34,576 nucleotides of DNA from Pseudaestuariivita rosea (GCF_017592335.1 NZ_JACNMP010000012.1:80001-114576), one strand, 5' to 3'; positions 8,298 through 16,221 are shown, counted from the first letter of the stretch. Numbers and translations: made by a program. Notes: generated from the sequence alone by a model not told the origin.

Positions 8298-9551
8298 TCA
8301 CACGGATTTGAAGCGAAACCCTTGTGTGGCGAGGTTTGAGCTTTCGCGCATTGCACTGTGGACACACCCTGCCACAACCTCGGCGGTCGCAGCGCTAAGC
8401 GTCCAACCCAGATGCCCATGCCCAGTGTTGTAAAATACGCGTGCATTGCGACCCGCGCCCACACGCGGCATCATGTTGGGCATCATCGGCCGCAGCCCGG
8501 CCCAGGGCACAACACTGGCGGTCGAAACATCGGGAAAATGCGTTTCACACCAGCGCACCAGCGGCGCTATCCGATCGGCACGGATATCGCGGTTGATGCC
8601 GTTGAATTCGGCCGTGCCCGCAATGCGGAACCGGTCGCGGCCCAGGCGGGATGTCACGATCTTGGCGTCATCATCCAGCAGTGACACCATCGGCGCCGCG
8701 TCCTGACTGCGCGTGTCGCGCAGATTGACGGTGATCGAATAGCCCTTGACCGGATAGATGTTGACCCGGTCGCCCAGCTGGCGCGCAAACTGGCGGCTGG
8801 CGACACCGGCGGATACGACGATGCCGTCGAATTTCTCGGCCCCCGACGCGCGGGTCACCGTCACCGCGTCATCGCCCGCGACCACGTCTGTCACATCTTC
8901 GCCCAGGGCAAAGGTCACACCCTGTTGTTCCAACCACTGCGCCAGACCGACGGTATATTTGTGAATGTCGCCCGTGCTGTCGCTTTCTGTCCAGAAGCCA
9001 CCGACGATGCCGCCCTTCAGCCGTGGCTCAATCCGGGCCACCTCATCCGGGGTCAGCTCACGCCGGTCCAAGCCGCCTTCGCCCAACAGCTTCGTGACCC
9101 GGCGCGCATGGGCCATATCACGGTCTTTCTTGTAGAAATGTAAAATACCGGCGGGCGAAAAATCGAAATCCACCCCCGCCTGTTCGGCCATTTCCATATG
9201 CAGCGCGCGCGCCTTGATCGCCAGACGGGTCGTTTCAACCGTATTGGCGCGATATTTCGGGATGTTGGCCAGAAATTCGGTCATCCAGCTGATCTTGTGC
9301 CAACTGGGCTTGGGGCTGACCAGCAGCGGCGCATCGGATTGCAGCATCCACTTGATGCCTTTCAGCACGGTGGCCCAGGTGTTCCAAACCTCGGCATTGC
9401 TGGCGCTTAACTGACCACCATTGGCGAAACTGGTTTCCATCGCCGCGTATCGGTGCCGGTCATAGACCACCACTTCCATGCCCCGCTGATGCAATTGAAA
9501 TGCCGTCGTCACGCCGGTAATCCCGGCGCCAATCACTGCAATCCGTGTCAT
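8298..9551 (-). CDS. dadA: FAD-dependent D-amino acid dehydrogenase (DadA-like)
   Basis: 417 aa from the ATG at 9551, which has GGAG about 9 nt upstream; seven residues further upstream are open but less likely. The N-terminus RIAVIGAGITGVTTAFQL is the FAD Rossmann motif and is followed by VVVYDRHRYAAMETSFANGGQLS, the DadA-type second conserved stretch. The C-terminus GLRPMMPNMMPRVG and NTGHGHLGWTLS is the family FAD-binding end. DadA oxidises D-amino acids to 2-oxo acids and ammonia, passing electrons to the quinone pool at the inner membrane. A tandem glycine riboswitch in its leader suggests that glycine, or an amino acid linked to glycine, controls it. Substrate identity cannot be read from sequence. 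Confidence 0.9.
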   Translation of the reverse strand: MTRIAVIGAGITGVTTAFQLHQRGMEVVVYDRHRYAAMETSFANGGQLSASNAEVWNTWATVLKGIKWMLQSDAPLLVSPKPSWHKISWMTEFLANIPKYRANTVETTRLAIKARALHMEMAEQAGVDFDFSPAGILHFYKKDRDMAHARRVTKLLGEGGLDRRELTPDEVARIEPRLKGGIVGGFWTESDSTGDIHKYTVGLAQWLEQQGVTFALGEDVTDVVAGDDAVTVTRASGAEKFDGIVVSAGVASRQFARQLGDRVNIYPVKGYSITVNLRDTRSQDAAPMVSLLDDDAKIVTSRLGRDRFRIAGTAEFNGINRDIRADRIAPLVRWCETHFPDVSTASVVPWAGLRPMMPNMMPRVGAGRNARVFYNTGHGHLGWTLSAATAEVVAGCVHSAMRESSNLATQGFRFKSV

Positions 9552-9590
9552 CCTGTCTGCTCCTATGGGCACACCTCATGGCCCATGCCC

Positions 9591-9765
9591 CCTCCGTCTG
9601 TGACCTGAGAGTTTCACCTGCACCCCGCCGTTCAGGGCCCAAGGCTTGCTCCTTCGGTGCGCCTTGCGGCGGCTCTTCGGAGTGTTGCAGCCCCACCGGT
9701 CCCTGGTGCCTGAGAGTTTACCGGGGCGGTTGCTCCTTCGGCGGCGCGATGCGCTCTCTCCCGGT
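9591..9765 (-). ncRNA. Tandem glycine riboswitch upstream of dadA
   Basis: Read on the minus strand, two glycine-aptamer repeats are visible. The first begins CCGGGAGAGAGCGC, contains CCGAAGGAGCAA and ends AAACTCTCAGG. The second repeats CCGAAGGAGCAAGCC and ends AAACTCTCAGG before GACGGAGGG. The two aptamers are separated by a short linker (CACCAGGGACCGG and following). These conserved blocks are diagnostic for the glycine riboswitch class, whose two aptamers bind glycine. The 3' end lies about 40 nt before the dadA ATG, where TGGGC and GCCCA can form a small hairpin just ahead of the ribosome site. Boundaries are approximate. Confidence 0.9.
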
Positions 9766-9923
9766 GTGGCTGTTTCCTATCGGAAACTTGCCATGACGCA
9801 GGGTCAAAAATCAAATGAAATTCGTGCATGATTTATATGAATGCCACAGCATGCCGCTTTTTTATTCACATTCGTGAACAATCGCATTTATATCGGGCCA
9901 ATGAATTCAATAGGGGGATTAAT

Positions 9924-10754
9924 ATGCGATTTATACGGTACGGCATCAAAGGTCAGGAAAAGCCGGGGTTATTGGAAGAAAACGGGACGATCCGGGATTT
10001 GACCCCGAAGTTTGACGATATCACGCCCGATAATTTTCAGGACCTTATGGCGGTTGATCCGTCGATCTACCCCGAGGCCGGGCTGCCCGATCGTGTCGGC
10101 GTGCCCTATACCGGCATCGGCAAGATCATCTGCATAGGTCTGAATTATCACGCCCATGCGGCGGAAACGGGCAAGCAGGCGCCGCGTGAACCGATTGTTT
10201 TCATGAAGGCCACATCGGCCCTGAACGGCCCCAATGATCCCATTCGCCTACCCCGCGGATCGCAGAAAACCGATTGGGAGGCCGAGCTGGGCGTCGTCAT
10301 CGGGCGCGAGGCGAAATATGTATCCGAAAATCAGGCGCTGGATCATGTCTTTGGCTATGTGGCCATGAACGATGTGTCCGAACGCCACTTTCAGGCTGAA
10401 CGCGGCGGGCAATGGACCAAGGGCAAAAGCTGCGACACCTTCGCGCCGGTTGGGCCATGGCTGGTGACGCGCGATGAAATCCCCGATCCGCAGGCGATTC
10501 AGTTGACCATGTCCGTCAACGGCCAGATGCGTCAGAACGGATCGACGTCCGATATGATCTTCAGCGTGGCGCATATCATCAGCTATCTCAGCCAGATGAT
10601 GCGGCTGGAACCCGGTGATCTGATCGCGACGGGAACGCCCGCGGGTGTCGCCGCCGGTATGAAGCCGCCGCAGTTCCTGAAACCCGGCGATACGCTTGAG
10701 ATGACCGCCGAAGGGCTGGGCATGCAGCGGTCAACGATTGAGCAGGATAGCTAA
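9924..10754 (+). CDS. Fumarylacetoacetate hydrolase (FAH) family protein
   Basis: 276 aa from the ATG at 9924 (AGGGGG 6 nt upstream); the frame opens at 9828 but the extension is not FAH-like. The core carries the family metal-binding and catalytic signature: IICIGLNYHAHAAE, EPIVFMKA, WEAELGVVIGREA (the acidic metal ligands) and GDLIATGTPAGV. FAH-family enzymes cleave or hydrate 2-oxo or acylpyruvate compounds; members this long include acylpyruvases, 2,4-diketo-3-deoxy-sugar-acid hydrolases and ureidoglycolate lyase-like proteins. The convergent neighbour is an Ldh2-type dehydrogenase, so a role in organic-acid catabolism fits. The exact substrate is not assignable. Confidence 0.9.
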   Translation: MRFIRYGIKGQEKPGLLEENGTIRDLTPKFDDITPDNFQDLMAVDPSIYPEAGLPDRVGVPYTGIGKIICIGLNYHAHAAETGKQAPREPIVFMKATSALNGPNDPIRLPRGSQKTDWEAELGVVIGREAKYVSENQALDHVFGYVAMNDVSERHFQAERGGQWTKGKSCDTFAPVGPWLVTRDEIPDPQAIQLTMSVNGQMRQNGSTSDMIFSVAHIISYLSQMMRLEPGDLIATGTPAGVAAGMKPPQFLKPGDTLEMTAEGLGMQRSTIEQDS

Positions 10755-10755
10755 A

Positions 10756-10799
10756 CAAGGGGGCGACCGTCCGCGGGTCGGTCGCGTCCCATTGTTTTT
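10756..10799. terminator. Bidirectional terminator between FAH and Ldh2 genes
   Basis: GCGACCG (10763-10769) pairs with CGGTCGC (10779-10785); the outer AACAAGGG and CCCATTGTT extend the stem, and a T-run (GTTTTTG) follows. It lies between two convergent stop codons, as expected for a shared terminator. Confidence 0.75.
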
Positions 10800-10804
10800 G
10801 AATT

Positions 10805-11800
10805 CTAACCTTTTGCCAAAACCTCAAGATCCGCCAGCACCGCATCGGCGACCTCGATCCGGGTCCTTGCACGCTTCTCAAACCGCCCCGCCCCCGGCAG
10901 TCTTGCACCCTCTTGCGCCTCAATCGCGCTGATCAGCCGTTCCAGTGTCGCGGCAAAACCACCACCCGACCCGGCATCGGGATTGATCGCGATAATCGTC
11001 TGCCCCAGCCCCGGCGGATCGCCTTTGTCGTCAAACAGGCTCGATGCCTCGCCCGCCAGATTGGCACCTGTCAAAGCCGCCGCCATCACCTCAACCATCA
11101 GGGCCAGCGCGGCCCCTTTTGCACCGCCTGCGGGCACCATCGTTCCGGCCATGGCTGCGTCAGGATCCGTCGTTGGCCGACCTTCGGCATCCAGCGCGAT
11201 GCCTTCGGGGATCGGTTCGCCCTTGCGTTTGGCGGCCATGATCTTGCCCCGCGCCACAGCAGACAGCGACAGATCAATGACCAAGGGTGCTGTCCCGTCA
11301 CGGGGTGCGGCAAAGGCGATGGGGTTCGTCCCAAATACCGGCATCCGCCCACCCCATGGCGCCATCGCGCCGGGTGTATTGGCCACCATCAGCGCGACCA
11401 GCCCGGCCTCGGCCAGACGTTCGACGTGCGGGCCCAACTGCCCGGCGTGATGGGACCGAAAAATCGTGGCATAGGCGATGCCCTGATCCAGCGCGGCGGG
11501 GCCAAGTGCTGCAATCGCCGCATCAATCGCGGGATAGGCAAAGCCGTGGCCTGCATCCACGCGAATGGCGCCGGGGGCGGTATGGTAAACCTGAGGCACA
11601 GCACGCCCATCCACCTTGCCCGCACGAACCTGGGCCGTATAGCTGGGCATCCGGCTTAGCCCATGGCCCGCCTGCCCATCCAGTTCCGCCGCGACCAGCG
11701 CCTGCGCCACACGTGCGGCCGTTACGGGCAGAGCACCCGCACGTTCAAACGCCTGTGTGGCCAGCGCCGTTAACTGCTCTACCGTTCTGATCTGCGGCAT
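10805..11800 (-). CDS. Ldh2/malate-lactate-type NAD(P)-dependent dehydrogenase (ComC-like)
   Basis: 331 aa, the normal length for the Ldh2 (not Rossmann) 2-hydroxyacid dehydrogenase family. Motifs include HGLSRMPSY near the N-terminus, IFRSHHAGQLG with the catalytic-type His, GTNPIAFAAP, and a DLSLSAVARGKI motif like the conserved DxSxSxxARGK. The family includes malate, ureidoglycolate and (R)-sulfolactate (ComC) dehydrogenases. Its position next to a SuyAB-like lyase and a UTRA regulator favours (R)-sulfolactate dehydrogenase, which would interconvert sulfopyruvate and (R)-sulfolactate; this is inference. It is separated from suyB by a spacer of about 185 nt holding a repeat, and the two face the same way. 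Confidence 0.85.
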   Translation of the reverse strand: MPQIRTVEQLTALATQAFERAGALPVTAARVAQALVAAELDGQAGHGLSRMPSYTAQVRAGKVDGRAVPQVYHTAPGAIRVDAGHGFAYPAIDAAIAALGPAALDQGIAYATIFRSHHAGQLGPHVERLAEAGLVALMVANTPGAMAPWGGRMPVFGTNPIAFAAPRDGTAPLVIDLSLSAVARGKIMAAKRKGEPIPEGIALDAEGRPTTDPDAAMAGTMVPAGGAKGAALALMVEVMAAALTGANLAGEASSLFDDKGDPPGLGQTIIAINPDAGSGGGFAATLERLISAIEAQEGARLPGAGRFEKRARTRIEVADAVLADLEVLAKG

Positions 11801-11840
11801 TTATCCTCCAATTAAAATGGGCAATTAATTATGATCTAAT

Positions 11841-11945
11841 GAAACCGCCCGGTGGGTACCACCGGGCCGCGCCGACCCGCCCCGTCACGCCAAAGGCGTG
11901 CTTGCAGCACGACGGCGGCGCGATTGCGCCACCCTCGGGCCGGCG
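11841..11945. repeat. Dispersed palindrome-rich intergenic repeat, copy B
   Basis: This is the inverted counterpart of the element at 2853-2930. It contains the perfect hairpin CCCGGTGG-GTA-CCACCGGG, the shared GCGCCGACCCGCC stretch, and the end module GCGCGATTGCGCCACCCTCG. The middle carries an extra segment of about 30-45 bp absent from copy A that folds into two small hairpins (CACGCC-AAA-GGCGTG and CGTGCT-TGC-AGCACG, on this strand). It occupies the spacer between the lyase and the dehydrogenase. Confidence 0.75.
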
Positions 11946-11984
11946 AGGCCCTCTGTTTAATGACTGTTGATACGGAACCTAACC

Positions 11985-13166
11985 TTAAGCCGAACGATAA
12001 AGCTTTGTCATCGAGAACTCGACATGGCCCAGCGCCTCGGCCGCGGTGGCGCGTCCGTTTGCCGTCCGTTCAATCATCTCGATCAGGGCATCACCGGCCT
12101 GATCAATCGTTATCTCGCGGCTCAGCACGCCCGTTACGTCCACATCGATGTGTTCCGACATCGTGCGCAGCGTCCGCGGGTTGCCCGAGATTTTGATCAC
12201 CGGGACAATCGGGTTACCCACGACATTGCCCTGACCAGTCGGGAACGTATGGATCACATAGCCCGCCGCCGCCATCAGCGTCACACATTCCGCCGCGGCC
12301 GAAGACGTATCCATGAAGTACAGCCCCGGCCCCTTTTGCGGTGCCTCGGCCGGACCCATCGCATCGATGTATTTGCACTCACGCCCGATCTTTTCCAGGT
12401 TGCCCAGTGCCTTTTCCTCGATCGTGGTCAAACCACCCAGAATGTTGCCCTTGGTCGGCTGGCTGTCGGACAGGTCCGAGGTCTTGAACGGCTCAATGAC
12501 CTCATCCTGATAGGCCTGGAAGATCTTCATGAACTTCTCGCCCGCCTCAGGCGTCGCCGCGCGCTTTTCGCAGATATGCTCGGCGCCCGTGATCTCGGAC
12601 GTTTCACCAAAGCAGCCATAAATGCCATGCGGGATCAGCTTGTCATACATATTCCCGACCGTCGGGCAGGAGCTAAGCCCCGTCGTCGTGTCACTTTCCC
12701 CGCACTTCGTCGAAATCCACAGATCCGTCACCGGGCAGGGCTCTTTTTGCAGCTCACTCGCCCAATGCACGAACTCTTTCGCCTTCCAGCTGGCCGCGCG
12801 GATCGTCTCAAAATCGCCCTTCTGCTCAATCGAAAACTCGGCCACAGGCTTGCCCGTTTCGCGGATGCCATCAGCAATCACCTTCGTCCACTCAGGCTCA
12901 ATCCCGATCACCACAACAGCGGCCACATTCGGGTTCGACCCGGTGCCGATCATCGTGCGGAAATGCAGCTCAAGATCCTCGCCAAACTGCAACCGACCAT
13001 AAGCATGTGGGATCGCCATCGTGCCCTTGACGTTATTCGCCACAGCCTCACACGCGGCATTCGAAATATCGTCCACGGGCAAAATCACCACATGGTTGCG
13101 CACACCCACGCGCCCGTTCTCGCGGCGCCAGGCATTGACCGTACGGTTCGTGAAATCCAGTGCCAT
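11985..13166 (-). CDS. suyB: UxaA-family lyase large subunit, probable (2R)-sulfolactate sulfo-lyase subunit beta
   Basis: 393 aa from the ATG at 13166, which has AGGTGG 5 nt upstream and is 1 nt past the suyA stop; the open frame upstream to 13307 overlaps suyA. It is a UxaA (altronate/galactarate dehydratase) C-terminal domain protein. The motifs are [17 protein letters not shown] at the start, [18 protein letters not shown] with the conserved Cys-Gly-Glu-Ser-Asp metal region, FGETSE, and [19 protein letters not shown] and HIDVDVTG near the end. The family uses Fe(II)/Fe-S chemistry to eliminate beta substituents. The split two-gene form with small and about 42-kDa subunits matches SuyAB, which cleaves (R)-sulfolactate to pyruvate and sulfite. 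A sugar-acid dehydratase remains the alternative. Confidence 0.7.
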   Translation of the reverse strand: MALDFTNRTVNAWRRENGRVGVRNHVVILPVDDISNAACEAVANNVKGTMAIPHAYGRLQFGEDLELHFRTMIGTGSNPNVAAVVVIGIEPEWTKVIADGIRETGKPVAEFSIEQKGDFETIRAASWKAKEFVHWASELQKEPCPVTDLWISTKCGESDTTTGLSSCPTVGNMYDKLIPHGIYGCFGETSEITGAEHICEKRAATPEAGEKFMKIFQAYQDEVIEPFKTSDLSDSQPTKGNILGGLTTIEEKALGNLEKIGRECKYIDAMGPAEAPQKGPGLYFMDTSSAAAECVTLMAAAGYVIHTFPTGQGNVVGNPIVPVIKISGNPRTLRTMSEHIDVDVTGVLSREITIDQAGDALIEMIERTANGRATAAEALGHVEFSMTKLYRSA

Positions 13167-13167
13167 C

Positions 13168-13455
13168 TTACCACCTCTTCGTTTTGCAATTATGAGTATG
13201 AACGTGCCCGCCCTTTTCCGCGGGGCCGACCATCTTGCCGATATCTTCACCATATTTGATGACCGTATCGCCCTGGGCCAGATCGCCCAAAGCAACCTTG
13301 TGACCAATGGGAATATCGGCCGTCACGGTCAGGCGAAAATCGGAATTATCCTCGGTCACGACGCACAGCATATCGGTGCCGGCGGTCAGACCCTCGACCA
13401 CGACAACACCCACATTATCGGCCTTGTCGTGCACAAGAAGCTGCGGCGCACTCAT
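13168..13455 (-). CDS. suyA: SAF-domain small subunit, probable (2R)-sulfolactate sulfo-lyase subunit alpha
   Basis: 95 aa from the ATG at 13455 (GGGAG 7-8 nt upstream); an extra seven residues to 13476 are open but contain the ribosome site. It is a single SAF domain like the N-terminal domain of Uxa[19 protein letters not shown], then [26 protein letters not shown], with a His-rich end HVHTHN. This part usually binds a metal or substrate carboxylate and is separate from the large subunit in SuyA/SuyB-type enzymes. It is translationally linked to suyB, with a 1-nt gap. The divergent GntR gene shares the upstream region. Confidence 0.75.
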   Translation of the reverse strand: MSAPQLLVHDKADNVGVVVVEGLTAGTDMLCVVTEDNSDFRLTVTADIPIGHKVALGDLAQGDTVIKYGEDIGKMVGPAEKGGHVHTHNCKTKRW

Positions 13456-13505
13456 CTTGATCTCCCTCTCTTTCATGAACTGCGCACAGCTTTAAACGGG
13501 CTTTC

Positions 13506-13535
13506 AGTCTTATACAAGAGTTAAAATATAAGACT
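13506..13535. promoter_or_regulatory. Candidate GntR operator between suyA and the regulator
   Basis: A perfect 9-bp inverted repeat AGTCTTATA (13506-13514) / TATAAGACT (13527-13535) has a 12-nt spacer. The left half also contains TCTTATACAAGA (13508-13519), resembling the CTTGTA-type half-sites of HutC-class GntR regulators. It sits 51-80 nt before suyA and 36-65 nt before the GntR ATG, a typical place for an autoregulated divergent operator. Confidence 0.6.
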
Positions 13536-13570
13536 TGCATTCCGATCCGCTTTTCATCAGTGTCGCGACC

Positions 13571-14260
13571 ATGTCAACACTCTATCAGCGCATACTGGAT
13601 GACCTGACCCACCGCATCGCCACGGGCGCGCTGTCACCGGGGGAAATGCTGCCGTCTGAAACCGACCTTGGGGCGGAATACGGCGTCAGCCAGGGCACCG
13701 CCCGCAAGGCGCTTGGATTGCTTGAGGCACGGGGGATTCTCGAACGCCGTCAGGGCCGGGGCACCTTTGTCGCGCGGTCGACCGACGAACGGGCGCTGTT
13801 CCACTTCTTCCGCCTGCGCGCCACCGACGGCAGCACCGTGATCCCGCAACTGGAACGCCAGACCGTGCGCCGTCGCAAGGCGACCAAAGCCGAACGCGCG
13901 CTCAGCCCCGATCATGTCTACGAAATCGACCGGTTGCGCAGTATCCGGGGCCGCATGGCCGCCCGCGAACGCATCATCGTGCCCGCCCACCGCTTTGCGG
14001 GGTTGAACCAACGTGACGACCTGCCCAACGCGCTTTATCCCTATTTTCAGCGGGTGTTCGGCGTGACCGTCCTGAACGCCAGCGAAGACATCACCCCCCT
14101 GACCGCCCCCCATGATGGGTACGAGGACCTAGAGGTCGCGGCCACGAGCCCCCTCTTCTCCATCCGCCGCCAGGCCTGGGACGTCTCAGAAAACCTCTGC
14201 GAACTCCGCCAGTGTGTGTATGTAGCCGAAGGCCTCTGCTACTCCGCTGATCTGAGGTGA
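13571..14260 (+). CDS. GntR-family (HutC/UTRA) transcriptional regulator
   Basis: 229 aa from the ATG at 13571 (the frame is open back to a TTG at 13535, which lies in the operator). Residues about 3-70 form the GntR winged helix, with the recognition region PSETDLGAEYGVSQGTARKALGLLEARGILERRQGRGTFV. The rest is a UTRA effector domain of the HutC class. UTRA regulators usually repress a nearby catabolic operon until a substrate binds. The divergent arrangement with the SuyAB-like operon and the shared palindrome indicate that it controls those genes. The 3' end is next to the AT-rich reverse transcriptase island. Confidence 0.93.
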   Translation: MSTLYQRILDDLTHRIATGALSPGEMLPSETDLGAEYGVSQGTARKALGLLEARGILERRQGRGTFVARSTDERALFHFFRLRATDGSTVIPQLERQTVRRRKATKAERALSPDHVYEIDRLRSIRGRMAARERIIVPAHRFAGLNQRDDLPNALYPYFQRVFGVTVLNASEDITPLTAPHDGYEDLEVAATSPLFSIRRQAWDVSENLCELRQCVYVAEGLCYSADLR

Positions 14261-14540
14261 CGGGTTCCAAATTACGTTGCATGGTCACTTCATGGTGACT
14301 TCACCGTTACTGACAAATGCAATCTAGAGTTGACTTGTACGGATATTCTTGATTTTCAGTCCATATGGCGTGGAGCCTAGGTGTGGCGCGACCTACCCGG
14401 CCTTTATAAGGTCGATGACGACCTTTCTGGGAAACTGGATTGGCGACAGTGGTTCGAAAGATCTACTGGATGGTATCGACAAACAAACTTTGTCGTTTCC
14501 CCTTACTCTATGCGCCTCACCGACTTTCAAGAGAGTAATT
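14261..14540 (+). ncRNA. Candidate structured RNA leader of the reverse transcriptase
   Basis: This 280-nt AT-rich stretch has no convincing gene. It carries a GTCAC-TTCATG-GTGAC hairpin inside an 11-bp tandem near-repeat (about 14280-14302), a perfect 7-bp hairpin AAGGTCG-ATGA-CGACCTT (14408-14425), and another perfect 7-bp hairpin CGACAAA-CAAAC-TTTGTCG (14477-14495). TTGACT at 14330-14335 could be a -35 box, although no good -10 box follows. RT-based defence systems often encode a template or cofactor RNA in exactly this position. That this is a functional RNA is inference; the hairpins are seen. Confidence 0.35.
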
Positions 14541-16106
14541 ATGCGAAACGAACTAAGGTTAGAAATAAAACGGTTGAGCAAAAAAGCCTTCGATAAAGAA
14601 CGAAAGCAGGCGGAAAAGGAAGAAAAGTACCGTGAAAAGTTTACCAGACGGACAGGGCTACAAGCGACAAGGCCGACAACTAGGACTAGACTATCATTGC
14701 ACCATCATTTCAATGCTAGGCATTGTAAGCGAAACGCAAATGTAATTGCGACTGCAATCTGGCGCAAAGTACTCGCCTTTGAGTATGATCCCGAGCCAGC
14801 AGTACTATTTGAGATACCAAAGCCAGACGGCTCGCAGCGAGTAGTGACGGCTTTCGGTATACCTGACGCTGCTGTAGCCAATGTACTTTTGCGCAGGAGA
14901 TTGAATCGAAATAAAAAGAGGCTTTCTCCTCATTCTTATGCTTACCACCCAGATAAGAATGTTTTTGATGCAATCTTGGCTCTTAGAGATTTTGACAAGG
15001 ATGGAAAGCTTTTCGCTGTTCAAATTGACTTCGAAAAATATTTTGACAACATTCCTGCCAACTATTTGAAGAAGAAGATTTCTGATCGCTCCACCGTCAG
15101 TCTTACACCGCATGAACGACATATATTTGAAGCGTTTTTGCATCATCGATTTGGAGATACAGAGGCATATCGAACAAAAACATTTAAGCGCAAAATCAAA
15201 GGAACGCCTCAAGGCTCTTCTGCCTCACTGATTTTAGCAAACCTCGCCAACCACGATCTAGATCGCAAGCTATCTGCGGAGTCAGGGAAATTTGTTCGAT
15301 TTGCTGATGATGTAGTTGCTATTTGCGGCAGTTATGAAGAAGCACAACGCCTCGAACGATGTTTTGACAGGCATTGCGTAGAGAGCGGTCTTATTGTGAA
15401 TAGGGAGAAATCGCCTGGAATTGCCATTATTTCAGATCATACCCAAGAAATTCGAACCATAAATGACTTCATATATCTTGGATATGCGTTCAAAGATGCT
15501 GGGTTGAGCATGCCCGAAAAAACTAAGAAGAAGCTACAACAAAAGATATCTCGGCTCGTGAATATCTATTTGATCAATAATTTGAAGCATGGGTTCAACC
15601 AAGACCGAGCGAATAGAGCGAACAGTTACGATTGGGACTTGCTTGGTCTTATATACGAACTGCGCCGTGGTTTTTATGGGGGACTTAAAGAGCTGGAAAT
15701 TCAAAACTTTCTTTATGATCATGGAAAACTCAAAACGATGCGTGGATTGATGGGCTTTTACTGTCTTGTTGAAGACCCTAGTATACTTAAAGAACTCGAC
15801 GGCTGGACAGTAAATATAGTTCGCCGTTCATGTACTATTCGCAACAGAATATTGCAGAATAAATACGGCTTAAGTTGTCCAACACCAGCCAATCAAGACC
15901 TCATTCTCGGTAACTGGATGCCACAGTCAGCGTGGCGGAAAAATGGGTCTGAGCAAGAGCCTGTTGAAGTGCAGTTTCCCAGCCTCGTGCGTGGCTGGAG
16001 AGCTGCGCGAAAGCACTTTTTTACATTTGGTTTGGAAGAAGTGCAGGCACCGGGTTACGATTCATCTTTTGATGTATCATCGTTGTTTGATGCATTTGAT
16101 TATTAA
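14541..16106 (+). CDS. Stand-alone reverse transcriptase, possible anti-phage (DRT-like) RT
   Basis: 521 aa from the ATG at 14541, which follows AAGAGAGT; the frame is open to a TTG at 14349, but that part overlaps the hairpins. A basic N-terminal helix (KRLSKKAFDKERKQAEKEEK) is followed by an RT palm/finger core. VQIDFEKYFDNI (about 160-171) carries the first catalytic Asp, GTPQGSSASLILANL (about 221-235) is the next RT block, RFADDVVAI (253-261) is the YxDD-type active site in FADD form, and FIYLGYAF (about 310-317) is the following hydrophobic block. About 200 residues beyond show no HNH, maturase X or protease features. No retron VTG motif is visible. GC is clearly lower than in the neighbours, pointing to transfer. 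Which RT class it belongs to cannot be settled by eye. Confidence 0.85.
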   Translation: MRNELRLEIKRLSKKAFDKERKQAEKEEKYREKFTRRTGLQATRPTTRTRLSLHHHFNARHCKRNANVIATAIWRKVLAFEYDPEPAVLFEIPKPDGSQRVVTAFGIPDAAVANVLLRRRLNRNKKRLSPHSYAYHPDKNVFDAILALRDFDKDGKLFAVQIDFEKYFDNIPANYLKKKISDRSTVSLTPHERHIFEAFLHHRFGDTEAYRTKTFKRKIKGTPQGSSASLILANLANHDLDRKLSAESGKFVRFADDVVAICGSYEEAQRLERCFDRHCVESGLIVNREKSPGIAIISDHTQEIRTINDFIYLGYAFKDAGLSMPEKTKKKLQQKISRLVNIYLINNLKHGFNQDRANRANSYDWDLLGLIYELRRGFYGGLKELEIQNFLYDHGKLKTMRGLMGFYCLVEDPSILKELDGWTVNIVRRSCTIRNRILQNKYGLSCPTPANQDLILGNWMPQSAWRKNGSEQEPVEVQFPSLVRGWRAARKHFFTFGLEEVQAPGYDSSFDVSSLFDAFDY

Positions 16107-16221
16107 ATCTTCTCAATGTTTTTAATCTTGATCGACATCTGGAATTAACCCTTCAGCAATAAAAAGATTAAAATCCGGATCATAGGGATCGGATGCGCGC
16201 TGGTTGGTCCCGCGAAATACG

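Noticed and set aside
11967-13259. Plus-strand ORF of 430 codons
   Set aside because: It is antisense to suyB/suyA, which have ribosome sites and recognised motifs; the plus-strand product is Arg/His-rich without domain features.
14349-14540. N-terminal extension of the RT from a TTG at 14349 or ATG at 14415
   Set aside because: The extension has no RT features, overlaps perfect hairpins, and a better ribosome site precedes the ATG at 14541. Kept open only as a possibility.
14541-16106. Group II intron maturase
   Set aside because: No maturase X or HNH domain is recognisable and no intron domain V hairpin (AGC/GUUC type) follows the gene; the RT is flanked by ordinary genes.
14261-16106. 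Retron
   Set aside because: The RT has no VTG motif, and the upstream hairpins are not flanked by the inverted a1/a2 repeats expected of msr-msd.
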